A stretch of DNA of 64,000 nt from Gracilibacillus lacisalsi DSM 19029 (GCF_000377765.1 NZ_KB898663.1:124001-188000), one strand, 5' to 3'. Numbered from the stretch's first letter, positions 43,816-54,814 are shown. Notes: generated by a model from the letters alone, not told the origin. Made by a program: numbers and translations.

Positions 43816-44999
43816 TCTAATCTGGTTTCTTGTACGTAACTATCAGTTTCTTTCACAAACAATATTCCTAGTTTGTGATGCTCGCCTTCATATAATGCTC
43901 GTTGCGCAAAGCGGATTTCCCCGTTTAAGTCCTTCACACTTAATTTACAAAATGCTCGATTTTGATTCACTGCTTGATAAAAGCTTTCTTCATTTTCTAC
44001 TGATATTTCGTTCACTTTCACAATTCTTTCCCCAGGAATTAAACCTAAATCGACAGCTGGAGTATCTGGCAATGTGCCAAGTACTAATAGTCCTTTTTTG
44101 GCTGGGCGGAAATATGGTGTACGGCGCTCTTCTGAGGAGCGGTAAACAAGCTGTATAAATTCTTTTCCTAAAAATGCTACAACAAGCGCAACAACTGTTA
44201 AAAATGGCACGAAGTAACTGCCTGCTGCAATTAGCAAAATCAATATCGCTAATAATGCAACCTTTTTGGATAGCCATTTGGCTGCATCACGTGGCAATCG
44301 TGACTTCACGGTATATTCAAAACCGAAAACATATGGTAAAATCATCACCCCAAAAGACTCGCCAGAAATCTCTAATAATGGCCATTCTGCAAAAGGCTCT
44401 ATCCACCCACCAGGTACTAAAGCAATAAATGGGATAATGGTCAGTTTTTTGATTCGATGCTGACCTAAATATTTACCGCGACTGCTTTTTACCAGTTCCG
44501 GATATGTATCATCATGCTGTAATTTGGCTAAGATCCACGTTTCTGTTAGTAATAAGATACCGATAATAAAAGGTATATAAAATAAATCTGTTGCTTCTAA
44601 TAAGTGGAGCCAATTACTTGGAAGATAATTCTCCCCATATATGTTGAGAAAATACATCATTGCGGACACAATTGCTAAAGAGTACCCTGCTGACAGCCAA
44701 CTGAACCGGTTACCGATTGCAACGATTAACATAACGAGACCTAATAATAGAGCAAATGGTATGGAAATGACAAAACCAAACGCAATCGCTAAAATCGATA
44801 GGATCAATCCTACCATGATCGAAATCGACCATGTATGTTTTGCCTCGTGAAAATACGGATATACTTTCGTTCCAAAATTTTGACGATCCTTTTTAATGCG
44901 CCAATAACCGCTCAGCATTAGGAGCAGTACAAATAAATAGATAAACGGCTGCATAAAAACACGTACGATAACCCCGCCAAATTCAATCAACCAATCCAT
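43800..44999 (-). CDS. minJ: Division-site topological protein MinJ
   Basis: 399 residues from the ATG at 44999 (GGAGGGG nine bases upstream; a longer frame from 45053 is not supported). About eight hydrophobic segments are followed by a C-terminal PDZ domain (about residues 295-380: GLLVLGTLPDTPAVDLGLIPGERIVKVN). In B. subtilis MinJ bridges DivIVA and MinD to position the Min system at the poles and division site. It ends with the plus-strand SNF2 gene in a shared terminator. Its neighbours ctpB and ftsEX are the same as in B. subtilis. Confidence 0.9.
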   Translation of the reverse strand: MDWLIEFGGVIVRVFMQPFIYLFVLLLMLSGYWRIKKDRQNFGTKVYPYFHEAKHTWSISIMVGLILSILAIAFGFVISIPFALLLGLVMLIVAIGNRFSWLSAGYSLAIVSAMMYFLNIYGENYLPSNWLHLLEATDLFYIPFIIGILLLTETWILAKLQHDDTYPELVKSSRGKYLGQHRIKKLTIIPFIALVPGGWIEPFAEWPLLEISGESFGVMILPYVFGFEYTVKSRLPRDAAKWLSKKVALLAILILLIAAGSYFVPFLTVVALVVAFLGKEFIQLVYRSSEERRTPYFRPAKKGLLVLGTLPDTPAVDLGLIPGERIVKVNEISVENEESFYQAVNQNRAFCKLSVKDLNGEIRFAQRALYEGEHHKLGILFVKETDSYVQETRLEKQES

Positions 45000-45205
45000 C
45001 TCAAACAACCCCTCCCCAACAAACGTCATTAGAAACATTCGCCAATTCCTCATGTAGTGGCGAAATCTAGTTTTTTATCTATCTTGGTAAAAAATATGTA
45101 TATTACTTCTATTATGATAAAAAAAATCAAATTTGGCTACCCATAATTTCATTTTAGTTAAAATGGTTGTACATTATTTTTTTACACTAAACACTTGTTT
45201 GTAGA

Positions 45206-45242
45206 TTTATTGGACACTTTTGAGTATTTACTGGACACTTTT
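45206..45242. repeat. 21-bp-period repeat (two units)
   Basis: tttattggacactttt (45206-45221) and tttactggacactttt (45227-45242), 21 bp apart. It lies directly after the ctpB terminator in the minJ upstream spacer (45000-45245), which otherwise shows only A/T-rich sequence. Confidence 0.6.
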
Positions 45243-45245
45243 AAA

Positions 45246-45275
45246 AAGCTGTCATAGTAAATTCTATGACAGCTT
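45246..45275 (-). terminator. Terminator of ctpB
   Basis: aagctgtcatag/ctatgacagctt perfect 12-bp stem, six-base loop, followed by TTTTAA on the minus strand. Confidence 0.9.
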
Positions 45276-45285
45276 GAATGCTTGC

Positions 45286-46764
45286 TTATTCGGTTAGGGT
45301 GTTGATTGCTTTTTCTAATTGGTAATCATCTTGGTGGTCTCGGATTTTTTCGATGATCGTTGTTTGCAATACTTCTGCAGTCTTTTCGTCTACCTCACCT
45401 GTTACATTCAGTTCTTGATCTTGCTGGAACGCTTCAACTGCCGCTTGGGTTTCTTCATTAAAATAGCCGTCTGTTCTTCCTGGCTCATATCCTAGTCCTT
45501 CCAACATAATTTGCACATTTTCAATTTTGTCATCACTCTCGTTAAAAGTTAATGGTTCATCGACTTGGACAGGATTGGTGTAATAATAATCCGGCATCTT
45601 TTGTTCAATTGTTGGTTCTACCCCAACTTCATGGATCGAATTACCTTCAGGTGTTAACCATCTGAATCGCGTAATTTTGATTGTACTACCGTCTCCCATT
45701 GATACAGTCTGTTGAACCGTTCCTTTTCCAAATGATGTTTCACCAACAATATCATAATCTAATGCTTCATTTAGAGAAGCGGCTAAAATTTCAGAGGCAG
45801 AAGCACTACCTTCATTAATCAATGTGACAATTGGATAGTCTTTAGCAGAGCTTATGTCCGAGAAATATCTTGTTTTCTTGCCTGAAGGATCCTCAATTTG
45901 AAGATAAGGGGTATCCTCAGGAACAAAATTACTTAGAATTTCTTGGACAGAAGGTAACAAACCACCTGGGTTACCTCTCACGTCAATCACTAATCCATCA
46001 ATACCTTGTTCCTCTAAGTCCGCTAAGCCATTCTCAAAATCACTAGCAGTATTCTCCGAGAATGAGGTTAATTCAATAATACCAATTAACTTTCCATTCT
46101 CTTCTCTTGTATCAACATAAACCGTTTCTAACGGTATCGCATCTCTGGTCAGTTCTATCTCTAACAAATCATCGACGCCAGGTCGTCTGATTTCCAATAC
46201 GACCTGTGAACCTTTTTCGCCACGTATTTTATTGACGGCTTCATAAAGGTCTAATCCTTCCACGCTTTCCCCGTCAACCGAAAGGATTTGGTCATTAGGC
46301 TTTAACCCTGCTTTTTCAGCTGGAGAATCCTTTATCGGTGCAACAATCGTCACATTTCCCTCTGTCATCGAGACCTCAGCACCGATTCCTTCAAAAGAAG
46401 ACTCAATTTGTTCATTGAATTGCTCCATCGTTTCCTGATCCATATAAACACTATAAGGGTCTTCGAGAGATTGAAGCATACCTTGTATCGCACCTTCAAT
46501 TAATTGTGTATCTTCAACATCCTCTACATAATTTTCTTGAATAATGGAAAACGCATCTACTACTTTTGACATTTTCCCCATATTTTCTTCGATTGTTTCT
46601 TGTTGATCAGCCAGTTCTGTTAGTAAATCCTGATCTAAACTTGCTAAATTACCATTAGAGCTTGTTCCATCTGCAAAGAAAGCCAAGCCTACATATGTAC
46701 CAACTGCTCCAAAAGCAATCGCTACAAACAAAATTAACACGAGATACCTTTTTCTAATATTCAT
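45286..46764 (-). CDS. ctpB: Carboxy-terminal processing protease CtpB
   Basis: 492 residues from the ATG at 46764, which has GGGGTGG just before it. One N-terminal membrane anchor (VLILFVAIAFGAVGTYVGLAFF), PDZ domain (APIKDSPAEKAGLKPNDQILSVDG), peptidase S41 core with catalytic Ser in LINEGSASASEILAASLNE and Lys in GETSFGKGTVQ, then a peptidoglycan-binding domain (IENVQIMLEGLGYEPGRTDGYF...AVEAFQQ). In B. subtilis CtpB cleaves SpoIVFA to activate sigma-K processing during sporulation. Neighbours minJ and ftsEX agree. Confidence 0.95.
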   Translation of the reverse strand: MNIRKRYLVLILFVAIAFGAVGTYVGLAFFADGTSSNGNLASLDQDLLTELADQQETIEENMGKMSKVVDAFSIIQENYVEDVEDTQLIEGAIQGMLQSLEDPYSVYMDQETMEQFNEQIESSFEGIGAEVSMTEGNVTIVAPIKDSPAEKAGLKPNDQILSVDGESVEGLDLYEAVNKIRGEKGSQVVLEIRRPGVDDLLEIELTRDAIPLETVYVDTREENGKLIGIIELTSFSENTASDFENGLADLEEQGIDGLVIDVRGNPGGLLPSVQEILSNFVPEDTPYLQIEDPSGKKTRYFSDISSAKDYPIVTLINEGSASASEILAASLNEALDYDIVGETSFGKGTVQQTVSMGDGSTIKITRFRWLTPEGNSIHEVGVEPTIEQKMPDYYYTNPVQVDEPLTFNESDDKIENVQIMLEGLGYEPGRTDGYFNEETQAAVEAFQQDQELNVTGEVDEKTAEVLQTTIIEKIRDHQDDYQLEKAINTLTE

Positions 46765-46940
46765 TATTCCACCCCATAGCCTTAAATAAAGTGAGACTAC
46801 CATCAGGATTTTAACACCTCAGATGGTTAGCAGAGTTAGCTTCTTGATCCCACACTCCACTTCTTTGTTCTTTCCATTTAGAATTGAGTTTTTGGATCCT
46901 TCCTAAAAATATCTTTACTTCTATATTATGAAGGTTTAAA

Positions 46941-46971
46941 AAAGACATCACAAGTATTTTGTGATGTCTTT
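46941..46971 (-). terminator. Terminator of the ftsEX-M23 unit
   Basis: aaagacatcac/gtgatgtcttt perfect 11-bp stem with a nine-base loop, followed by TTTTTAAACC on the minus strand. Confidence 0.9.
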
Positions 46972-46976
46972 CAATT

Positions 46977-48386
46977 TTAATATGAGAAATAATTTAAAGG
47001 ATCTATAGTTTTTTGTGCTCGTCCATCTTGTACAGATACCCAAGGACCTTTATATAATTCAAAATGTAAATGGGGACCAGTTGACCTTCCAGTGCTACCC
47101 ATATAGCCTATAGTTTGACCTTGTGAAACTACCTCACCAGCACTAACTTTAGGTGTATATTTCATATGTGCATAAACTGTGGTGAACTCTTGACCATCAA
47201 TGATGTGCGTAATAAATACTACATTACCATAAGATGTTGAGAAATAAGAAGAATGAACAACACCACTTGCTGAAGCTACAATTGGAACGTCCCCACCATT
47301 TTTAGCTGACGCGTTACCTACATCAATCCCATAGTGTGTACCACCACGAGTGCCATACCAATCAGTTATGTAACCCTCTACAGGTCTTATAAATGTAGAG
47401 TTCCCACTAGGGGTTGGCGCAACTTCAGAATTATTTTGCTCATCATTTTTAGAGAATTGTTCAATTTGTTCTTTTTCTTTTTTAGCCTCATTTATTGCTT
47501 TTTCTAATGTAGCATCTCTGTTTGCAATAATTTTTTGTTCTTCAGCTAAGCTCATCTTATGATCATGCAATTCTTCCTCTTTGGTTTCCAATTGTGCCAT
47601 AAGCGTTTCTTTACTATCCATTTGTTGATTTAATGTTGCTTTAATCTCATCTAATTCCTGTTTTTGTGCTACTAAAGAAGTCTTAGTATCTTCTAATTCT
47701 TCCTTATCTTCTTCTAAAGATACTTGTTTTTCTTCTACTTCTTCTTTGTTTTCTTCAACTGCAACTTTGTTTTCTTCCAATTTCTCTTTATCAGCTTCTT
47801 GTTCTTCCATAATTTTTTTATCAGAGTCCATGATTTTGGTTACTGCTGTAGCACGGTTGATAAAATCCCCAAAGCTTTGAGCACCTAAGATTACTTCTAA
47901 ATAACTTGTGCTACCACCGTTCTGTTGAATCGAACGCAATCTATTTTTTAATAGTTCTTCGCGAGATTCAATTTTTTCTTCAAGCTGTTTTATTTCATCT
48001 TTTAATGCCACTATTTCTTCCTTTAATTCCTCGATTTCCTCTTCCGTCTTTAATATTTCATCTTCTGTTTCTGCGATTTTTTTGTTTGTTGTTGCTATTT
48101 CCTCTTCTTTTGCTTGCAATTTAGCTTGTGTATTTTCTATATCACTATTAATTGCATCCATTTCACTTTTTGTCTCTTCTTGTTGCTCTTGATTTTCATT
48201 AATTTTTTCCTCTGTTTCACTTACTTTACTTTCTACCTCATTCGCTTCTTGGTTAATTTGATTTTTTTCCTCTTCTAATTCATTTAGTTTTTTATCCAAT
48301 TCATTCGCTGATTCAGCAAAAACGGAGGTTGAAGAGAAAATGGTACTGATGATAAGTAAAGTTAGAATTAAATAACACCGTTTCAT
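46977..48386 (-). CDS. Coiled-coil M23 peptidoglycan hydrolase (EnvC/CwlO-like partner of FtsEX)
   Basis: 469 residues. Signal peptide (LILTLLIISTIFSSTSVFA), then about 290 residues of coiled coil rich in Glu/Lys/Gln, then a LytM/M23 metalloprotease domain from about 345. The zinc ligands are intact: HYGIDVG (H-x3-D) and GPHLHFE (H-x-H), with TVYAHMKYTP between. It is therefore probably an active endopeptidase, unlike E. coli EnvC, whose LytM domain is inactive. The coiled coil would dock on FtsX, which is encoded directly upstream; the pair FtsEX plus a coiled-coil hydrolase controls cell separation. Confidence 0.9.
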   Translation of the reverse strand: MKRCYLILTLLIISTIFSSTSVFAESANELDKKLNELEEEKNQINQEANEVESKVSETEEKINENQEQQEETKSEMDAINSDIENTQAKLQAKEEEIATTNKKIAETEDEILKTEEEIEELKEEIVALKDEIKQLEEKIESREELLKNRLRSIQQNGGSTSYLEVILGAQSFGDFINRATAVTKIMDSDKKIMEEQEADKEKLEENKVAVEENKEEVEEKQVSLEEDKEELEDTKTSLVAQKQELDEIKATLNQQMDSKETLMAQLETKEEELHDHKMSLAEEQKIIANRDATLEKAINEAKKEKEQIEQFSKNDEQNNSEVAPTPSGNSTFIRPVEGYITDWYGTRGGTHYGIDVGNASAKNGGDVPIVASASGVVHSSYFSTSYGNVVFITHIIDGQEFTTVYAHMKYTPKVSAGEVVSQGQTIGYMGSTGRSTGPHLHFELYKGPWVSVQDGRAQKTIDPLNYFSY

Positions 48387-48426
48387 AGAATTTCCCCTCT
48401 CTAATCTGACAATTTCTCGTATTCTA

Positions 48427-49320
48427 TTAAACTTTTAAGAATTTACGGACACTCATGAGACTTCCCCATACACCAATTGAAGCACCGATTCCAACAATAA
48501 TCAATGAAATTTGTAATGCGAATGGGTAAAAGTCCAAAATCGTCACAAAGTCAAATTGCTGCAAGATTGCCATATTCTGTGATAAGAAATAGTAACCTAT
48601 TAGAATCACAGCTATCGGAATAATACTTCCTAATATACCTAACAACATACCTTCCACAAAAAATGGCCAGCGGATAAAGTTATTTGTTGCACCAACCAAT
48701 TTCATAATTCCAATTTCTTTTTTACGAGCTAAAATCGTAATTTTGATTGTATTAGAAATTAGGAAAATGGCAGTGAATACTAATGCTATTATTAAAACTA
48801 GTCCTACATTTCTAGCATACTCATTAAATTTAAATAGAGTATCGACATATTCTTGTCCATAATTAACACGGTAAATAAAGTCAAACTCTTCAATTTGGTC
48901 TGCTATTCTTTCGGTTTCCAGCGGATCTTCTGCTTTGACGATGAAGGCATCATTTAATGGGTTATCTTGTTCATATAATCCCCAAGCTTGTCCTTGTTCG
49001 CCCATGCTGTCCATTAAATTCTCAAGCTCTTCTTCTTTCGTTACAAAATCTACACTTTCGATACCACTTATATCGTTAATATTTTCTTCGATTTCATCCA
49101 CATCACTCTGTTCAGCAGTTAACTCGATTAACGCCTTGATTTGGACATCCTCTTCCAATTCATTTGCAATATGATTTAAATTCATCATTAATACTAGAAA
49201 TACTCCGACTAGAATTAGTGTGGTCGTTACGGCACCAATAGATGCGATAGTCATCCAACCATTGCGCCACGTGTTCCTAGCACCTTCTTTGAAATGTCGC
49301 TTTAACGTACTAAACTTCAT
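48427..49320 (-). CDS. ftsX: Cell-division ABC transporter permease FtsX
   Basis: 297 residues from the ATG at 49320 (GAGGAG nine bases upstream); earlier ATG candidates at 49326 and 49353 are too close to it or lie before it. N-terminal membrane helix (MTIASIGAVTTTLILVGVFLVLMM), a large extracellular loop (about 50-165) that would contact the hydrolase, then three helices with the FtsX core (FLISNTIKITILARKKEIGIMKLVGATNNFIRWPFFVEGM). It forms a mechanotransmitting complex with FtsE and has a short overlap with the ftsE end. Confidence 0.95.
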   Translation of the reverse strand: MKFSTLKRHFKEGARNTWRNGWMTIASIGAVTTTLILVGVFLVLMMNLNHIANELEEDVQIKALIELTAEQSDVDEIEENINDISGIESVDFVTKEEELENLMDSMGEQGQAWGLYEQDNPLNDAFIVKAEDPLETERIADQIEEFDFIYRVNYGQEYVDTLFKFNEYARNVGLVLIIALVFTAIFLISNTIKITILARKKEIGIMKLVGATNNFIRWPFFVEGMLLGILGSIIPIAVILIGYYFLSQNMAILQQFDFVTILDFYPFALQISLIIVGIGASIGVWGSLMSVRKFLKV

Positions 49321-49996
49321 ATCCATACTCTCCTCGATGCTCGTCACGTACAATCATACCGTCTTCCATAGCAATGACACGTTTTTTTACTGTATTCACA
49401 ATTTCTTTGCTGTGCGTTGCCATCAAAATCGTTGTACCACTTGCATTAATTTCTTCTAATATTCGCATAATTTCCCATGATGTTTCTGGGTCTAAATTAC
49501 CAGTAGGCTCGTCCGCAATTAATAAGGCCGGATGGTTCACCATTGCTCTTGCAATAGCGACACGTTGCTGTTCTCCACCTGATAATTCATCCGGAATAAA
49601 GCGGGCTTTATTTTTTAAACCTACTTGATCTAGTACAGACATCACCCGCTTACGAATGTTCTTTGGTGATTCTTCAATTACCTCCAAAGCAAACGCAATA
49701 TTCTCATAAACTGTTAATTTAGGTAATAAACGAAAATCTTGGTAGACAACACCTATATTTCTTCGGAAATAAGGTACTTCCTTCCACTTCAGTGTTGTTA
49801 TATCTGTATTGTTGACGACAACGGAACCTTTTGTTGGTATCTCTTCTCGAAATAACATTTTGGTGAAGGTTGATTTCCCAGCACCACTTTGTCCGACTAT
49901 GTAGACAAACTCTCCTTGCTCAATGGTTACATCCACCCCATTCAGAGCAACAACCCCATTAGGATAAGTCATATATACTTCTTGCATTTTTATCAT
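49310..49996 (-). CDS. ftsE: Cell-division ATP-binding protein FtsE
   Basis: 228 residues. Walker A GQSGAGKS at 35-42, Q-loop VYQDFRLLP, ABC signature ELSGGEQQRVAIARA, Walker B LLIADEPTGNLD and switch His in ATHSKEIV. It is the ATPase that drives FtsX to activate a peptidoglycan hydrolase; in B. subtilis it also affects entry into sporulation. It overlaps the ftsX start by about 11 nt, which implies coupled translation. Confidence 0.96.
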   Translation of the reverse strand: MIKMQEVYMTYPNGVVALNGVDVTIEQGEFVYIVGQSGAGKSTFTKMLFREEIPTKGSVVVNNTDITTLKWKEVPYFRRNIGVVYQDFRLLPKLTVYENIAFALEVIEESPKNIRKRVMSVLDQVGLKNKARFIPDELSGGEQQRVAIARAMVNHPALLIADEPTGNLDPETSWEIMRILEEINASGTTILMATHSKEIVNTVKKRVIAMEDGMIVRDEHRGEYGYEV

Positions 49997-50197
49997 AAAG
50001 TAATCACCTTTTTATCGTTTTATCTAACAATTGCTCGAATGATCCAATCAAATTTCGACGATCTATTCCACACTGTCTACATTATAACATCATTTTCGAT
50101 ATTTTTTACCTTAATTTTTATTACAATTTCATTTCAAGATGTTAAGAAACCATAACTTTCATACCTAAGTCTAGGGTTACGAACCAGATAATGGAAA

Positions 50198-51061
50198 TCA
50201 TCGCTTGAATCCTTCTCCAAGCACTTCTGTGGCATTCATTGCGATAACGAAAGCATCAGGATCTATCGATTTAACAGCTCTTGTGGTCTTACTGAATTCA
50301 TTTTGCTGAACGACACACATTAATACTTTTCGATCCTCATCGGTGTAACCACCAGATCCTTTAAAAATAGTAACACCTCGATCAATATCATTCAACAAAA
50401 TTCGACGAACTTCTTCAGGTTGATTCGTTATAACCATAACATTCTTAGAGGTATTTAGACCTACTTGTACAAAGTCAATCGTTCGGCTCGTAATAAATAA
50501 ACCGATTAGTGCATATAAACCTTCTTCAATCGAAAAGACAAATGATGCTGTTAAAACGATTAAGCCATCAAACACCGCTAAACATATACCCAGCGGCAAC
50601 GCAGTATATTTATGTAATATTTGTGCTGCTAAATCCATTCCACCTGTAGAAGCTTTTCCACGAAAGACAATGCCAATCCCAATTCCGACGATCATCCCAC
50701 CAAAAATAGCTGCCAGCAGTGGATCTGCTGTCGCTGGTTGCAGATCTCTTGTCAAAAATACATAAAATGGTAAAATTATCGTACCAACAAGGGATTTTGC
50801 ACCGAAATTTTTTCCTAAAATGACAATTCCTGCGATAAATAACGGAATGTTCAATCCCCATTGCACAATCGACGGTTCCCAATTGAAAACAGCCTTTGTA
50901 ATAGTACTAACCCCCGCTACACCACCTGACGCGATATTATTAGGTAATAGAAAAAGGTTAAACGCGATGGCGACAAAAAATGCACCTACTAATACAAAAG
51001 AATAATCTAAAATTTGCCGTAAGCCATTCGGCATTTGCTTTCTTCGATATCTTGCGATCAT
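50198..51061 (-). CDS. YitT family membrane protein (DUF161/DUF2179)
   Basis: About 287 residues from the ATG at 51061, which follows GAGGAG by ten bases; the longer frame up to 51166 would run into the prfB terminator. About five membrane helices (ILDYSFVLVGAFFVAIAFNLFLLPN, ASGGVAGVST, IPLFIAGIVILG, IFGGMIVGIGIGIVFRGKASTGGMDLAA) precede a cytoplasmic DUF2179 domain (VMVITNQPEEVRRILLND...GVTIFKGSGGYT). It corresponds in position to YvjA of B. subtilis. The transported substrate, if any, is unknown. Confidence 0.88.
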   Translation of the reverse strand: MIARYRRKQMPNGLRQILDYSFVLVGAFFVAIAFNLFLLPNNIASGGVAGVSTITKAVFNWEPSIVQWGLNIPLFIAGIVILGKNFGAKSLVGTIILPFYVFLTRDLQPATADPLLAAIFGGMIVGIGIGIVFRGKASTGGMDLAAQILHKYTALPLGICLAVFDGLIVLTASFVFSIEEGLYALIGLFITSRTIDFVQVGLNTSKNVMVITNQPEEVRRILLNDIDRGVTIFKGSGGYTDEDRKVLMCVVQQNEFSKTTRAVKSIDPDAFVIAMNATEVLGEGFKR

Positions 51062-51098
51062 GTTTGCATCACTCCTCAATTGTTTATTACACAGTAAA

Positions 51099-51131
51099 AC
51101 GAGCAAAAGGAGAGCTTCCCCTTTTGCTCGT
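51099..51131 (-). terminator. Terminator of secA-prfB
   Basis: acgagcaaaagg/ccttttgctcgt stem, followed on the minus strand by TTTTAC. It separates prfB from the YitT gene. Confidence 0.9.
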
Positions 51132-51179
51132 AGTGTCTGCACCGAGCACCCAGAATCTAGGTGCACTAAGGTTTCCTTA

Positions 51180-52281
51180 TTAATTCATTACAGATCGTAG
51201 ATAAGCATCAATAAAGTTGTCTATTTCTCCATCCATCACTGCTTGTGTGTTTCCAGTTTCATAATCTGTACGGTGATCTTTTACCATGGAATACGGATGG
51301 AAGACATAAGAGCGTATTTGACTGCCCCAGCCAATTTCTTTTTGTTCTCCACGAATTGCAGCCATTTCCTGTTGTTGTTTCTCTATTTCTAACTGATACA
51401 ATTTCGCTTTTAACATTTTCATTGCTTGCTCTCTGTTTTTGATTTGCGATCTTTCTGACTGACACGTTACTACTGTATTTGTCGGTAAGTGGGTTATACG
51501 GACAGCTGAGTCAGTTGTGTTAACGTGCTGGCCACCTGCACCACTCGAACGGTACGTATCTATTTTTAAATCCTCAGTATTAATATCGATATCAATATCA
51601 TCATCCAATTCTGGAGTTACATCACAGGAAACAAACGATGTATGGCGACGTCCGGATGAATCAAATGGTGAAATTCGAACAAGACGGTGCACCCCTTTTT
51701 CTGCTTTCAAATAACCATAGGCATTATGACCTTTGATTAGCAGGGTAACACTTTTGACCCCTGCCTCTTCACCTGGTAGATAATCCAATGTTTCTACTTT
51801 AAATCCTTTAGATTCTGCCCACCTTGTATACAAACGTAAAAGCATGCTTGCCCAGTCCTGTGATTCCGTACCACCTGCACCTGGGTGTAATTCCAATATG
51901 GCATTATTCTTATCATATGGTTCACTTAAAAGGATAAATAATTCAAATCGATTAAGTGCATCGGTAAGAGATTGTACTTCATTTTCCAAATCCTCATGAA
52001 GGTCGTCATCATTTTCTTCTTTGACTAACTCATAAGAAACTTCAGCATTTTCCAATGATTCTTCGTTTTTATCAAAAGCTTGTACTAGCTCTTTTAAACC
52101 ATTTGCCTCATTGATTATTTTCTGGGCTGCTTGTTGATCATCCCAAAAACTCGGATCTGTCATCATCTCATCCAATTCTGCAATCCGGGCTCTCTTTGCC
52201 TCTAAGTCAAAGAGACCCCCTGAAGTCCGCTAATCGCTTAGCCATTTTATCTAATTCTTGTTTAATTTCTACTAGTTCCAT
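51180..52281 (-). CDS. prfB: Peptide chain release factor 2, with programmed +1 frameshift
   Basis: Translation starts at the ATG at 52281 and reaches an in-frame TGA after 24 codons (52207-52209). A +1 shift there continues in the frame that ends at 51180, giving about 366 residues, the family length. The GGQ motif ([17 protein letters not shown]) and the SPF tripeptide for stop recognition ([12 protein letters not shown]) are intact. RF2 reads UGA and UAA. It follows secA after a 22-nt gap, as in B. subtilis. Databases that only call continuous frames would lose the first 24 residues or start the gene late. Confidence 0.96.
52206..52221 (-). promoter_or_regulatory. Programmed +1 frameshift site of prfB
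   Basis: The minus strand reads AGGGGG-TCT-CTT-TGA-C: an internal Shine-Dalgarno, slippery CTT, the UGA stop that RF2 itself reads, and a following C. This is the classic autoregulatory signal. Confidence 0.97.
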
Positions 52282-52303
52282 CTTTCTTCCACCTCATTTA
52301 ACC

Positions 52304-54814
52304 TTATCTTCCATGACAATGCTTATATTTCTTACCACTGCCACAAGGGCAAGGTTCATTACGACCTACTGTTTGTGCTTTGACAAACGGTCTTTTCACT
52401 TTTTTCTTCTGTTGATCGCCACCTGAAACAGCTTGGGTATCTTTCACTACTGCTTCTCGTTTTAAGTTTTCACGAATTTGGGCTTTCATTACATATTTCG
52501 ATGCTTCTTCATTTATGACATCAATCATCTGTTCGAACATCGCGAAACCTTCCATCTGGTATTCGCGCAGTGGATCATTTTGACCATAGGCTCGCAAGTG
52601 AATCCCTTGGCGAAGCTGGTCCATTTGATCGATATGGTCCATCCACTTCGTATCAACTGTACGAAGAACGATAACTTTTTCAAATTCACGCATTCTCTCT
52701 GACGTAAATTCTTCTTCTTTTTGATCATATTTTTCCTTGATTTTGGCCATGATCAAGTCGATTACTTCATCTTTTTCTTTACCTTTCAGATCATCTTCGG
52801 TAATCCATTCTTCTTCAAGTAGAGTAGCATGGATATACTCGATTAAACCAGTTAGGTTCCAGTCCTCTGGAATATCCTCTGCCATATAGGTATTAACAGC
52901 ATTTTCCACGGTTGTTTGTATCATTTGTTCAATGATTTCACGTAAATTATCAGAATCAATGACATCAAATCGTTGTTTATAAATAATTTCACGTTGTTGA
53001 CGTAATACATCATCATACGAAAGAATCGTTTTACGTGCATCAAAGTTATTACCTTCTACCCGTTTTTGTGCGGATTCTACTGCACGTGATACCATTTTAC
53101 TTTCAATCGGCTGAGTATCATCCATTCCAAGTCGTTCCATCATATTTTTCATATTGTCGGATCCGAATCGACGCATTAATTCATCTTCCATTGATAAATA
53201 GAATTGAGTAACACCTGGATCCCCTTGACGACCGGAACGACCACGTAACTGGTTGTCAATACGACGAGACTCGTGACGCTCTGTACCAATAACAGCAAGT
53301 CCTCCTAATTCTTTCACACCATCACCTAATTTAATATCGGTACCACGACCTGCCATGTTGGTAGCAATCGTCACGGCGTGTTTCTGACCGGCATTTTCAA
53401 TAATTTCAGCCTCACGGTAGTGATTTTTCGCATTTAACACATTATGTTTTACACCAGCTTTTTTCAACAGCTTAGAAATCAATTCTGACGTTTCAACCGC
53501 TACTGTACCAACTAAAACTGGCTGACCTTTTTCATAGCGTTGTTTTATCTCCTCAACAACCGCTCTAAACTTACCTTCCATTGTTTTATAAATTAAATCA
53601 GCTTTATCTTCACGGATGATCGGCTTGTTCGTCGGAATTGCCACAACATCCATTGCATAAATATTGCGGAACTCTTCTTCTTCTGTTTTCGCGGTACCAG
53701 TCATACCAGCAAGCTTCTCATACATACGGAAATAGTTTTGGAATGTGATCGAAGCTAGGGTCATGCTTTCGTTTTGAATTTGTAAGCCTTCTTTTGCTTC
53801 AATCGCCTGGTGTAATCCATCACTATAACGACGACCTTTCATTAAACGACCCGTGAATTGATCGACAATCACTACTTGGTCTTCTTCCACAACATAATCC
53901 GTATCACGGTGCATTGCAACATGCGCTTTTAAAGCTTGGTTAATGTGATGCATCAATGTGACATGGTTCAAGTCAAAGAGATTCTCAATGTTAAAGAAAC
54001 GTTCGGCCTTATTCATCCCTTCTTCTGTTAACTGTACACCTTTTGATTTTTCATCATACGTATAATCTTCTTCATTTTTTAATGTGCGAACAAAAGAATT
54101 CGCTTGTTGATACATGCTTGCTGATTTTTGAGCCGTACCAGAAATAATAAGGGGAGTACGTGCCTCATCAATTAAAATCGAGTCGACCTCATCGATAATG
54201 GCAAAGTGTAATGGGCGTTGTACCATTTGTTCCTTGTATAACACCATATTGTCACGCAAATAGTCAAAACCAAATTCATTATTTGTACCATATGTGATAT
54301 CTGCTTCATAGGCTTCTCTTTTTTCCTCTTTCGGCATTCCGTTTTGATTAAATCCGACCGTCAAGCCTAAAAATTGATACAATTCTCCCATTTCTCTGGC
54401 ATCACGATCAGCTAAGTAGTCGTTGACTGTGATAATATGGACACCTTTACCGGTTATCGCATTTAAATATGCCGGCATCGTGGAGGCGAGCGTTTTCCCT
54501 TCCCCTGTCTTCATTTCTGCAATATTGCCATTATGCATCGCTATCGCACCGACTAGTTGGACATAAAATGGTCGCATGCCTAACACACGATTCGCTGCTT
54601 CACGAACTACAGCATATGCTTCAACTAATAGGTCGTCTAAAGATTCACCATTTTGATAGCGTTCCTTGAATTCTTCCGTTTTATTTTTTAAATCATCATC
54701 AGATAATAGCTGTATCGATGGCTCTAACGCTTCTATTTCATCTGCAATTTTTTCTAAACTTTTGAGTTGACGTTGGTTACCATCACCGAATACTTTTTTT
54801 AATAATCCACGCAT
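52304..54814 (-). CDS. secA: Protein translocase subunit SecA
   Basis: 836 residues. ATP-driven motor of the Sec pathway. Walker A in [32 protein letters not shown] (Walker B and crosslinking domain), [16 protein letters not shown] and the helicase [19 protein letters not shown] core are complete. The C-terminal SEC-C zinc motif [12 protein letters not shown] is present. Its upstream region contains no gene but two structured segments (54926-55240). In B. subtilis secA is followed by prfB, as here, and preceded by hpf; here a pspA-ydjGHI cluster intervenes. Confidence 0.98.
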   Translation of the reverse strand: MRGLLKKVFGDGNQRQLKSLEKIADEIEALEPSIQLLSDDDLKNKTEEFKERYQNGESLDDLLVEAYAVVREAANRVLGMRPFYVQLVGAIAMHNGNIAEMKTGEGKTLASTMPAYLNAITGKGVHIITVNDYLADRDAREMGELYQFLGLTVGFNQNGMPKEEKREAYEADITYGTNNEFGFDYLRDNMVLYKEQMVQRPLHFAIIDEVDSILIDEARTPLIISGTAQKSASMYQQANSFVRTLKNEEDYTYDEKSKGVQLTEEGMNKAERFFNIENLFDLNHVTLMHHINQALKAHVAMHRDTDYVVEEDQVVIVDQFTGRLMKGRRYSDGLHQAIEAKEGLQIQNESMTLASITFQNYFRMYEKLAGMTGTAKTEEEEFRNIYAMDVVAIPTNKPIIREDKADLIYKTMEGKFRAVVEEIKQRYEKGQPVLVGTVAVETSELISKLLKKAGVKHNVLNAKNHYREAEIIENAGQKHAVTIATNMAGRGTDIKLGDGVKELGGLAVIGTERHESRRIDNQLRGRSGRQGDPGVTQFYLSMEDELMRRFGSDNMKNMMERLGMDDTQPIESKMVSRAVESAQKRVEGNNFDARKTILSYDDVLRQQREIIYKQRFDVIDSDNLREIIEQMIQTTVENAVNTYMAEDIPEDWNLTGLIEYIHATLLEEEWITEDDLKGKEKDEVIDLIMAKIKEKYDQKEEEFTSERMREFEKVIVLRTVDTKWMDHIDQMDQLRQGIHLRAYGQNDPLREYQMEGFAMFEQMIDVINEEASKYVMKAQIRENLKREAVVKDTQAVSGGDQQKKKVKRPFVKAQTVGRNEPCPCGSGKKYKHCHGR

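Noticed and set aside
51062-51166. A 35-codon N-terminal extension of the YitT protein.
   Set aside because: It runs through the prfB terminator and has no ribosome-binding site.
52176-52281. prfB as a pseudogene because of the in-frame TGA.
   Set aside because: The exact AGGGGG-TCT-CTT-TGA-C signal shows the well-known programmed +1 frameshift.
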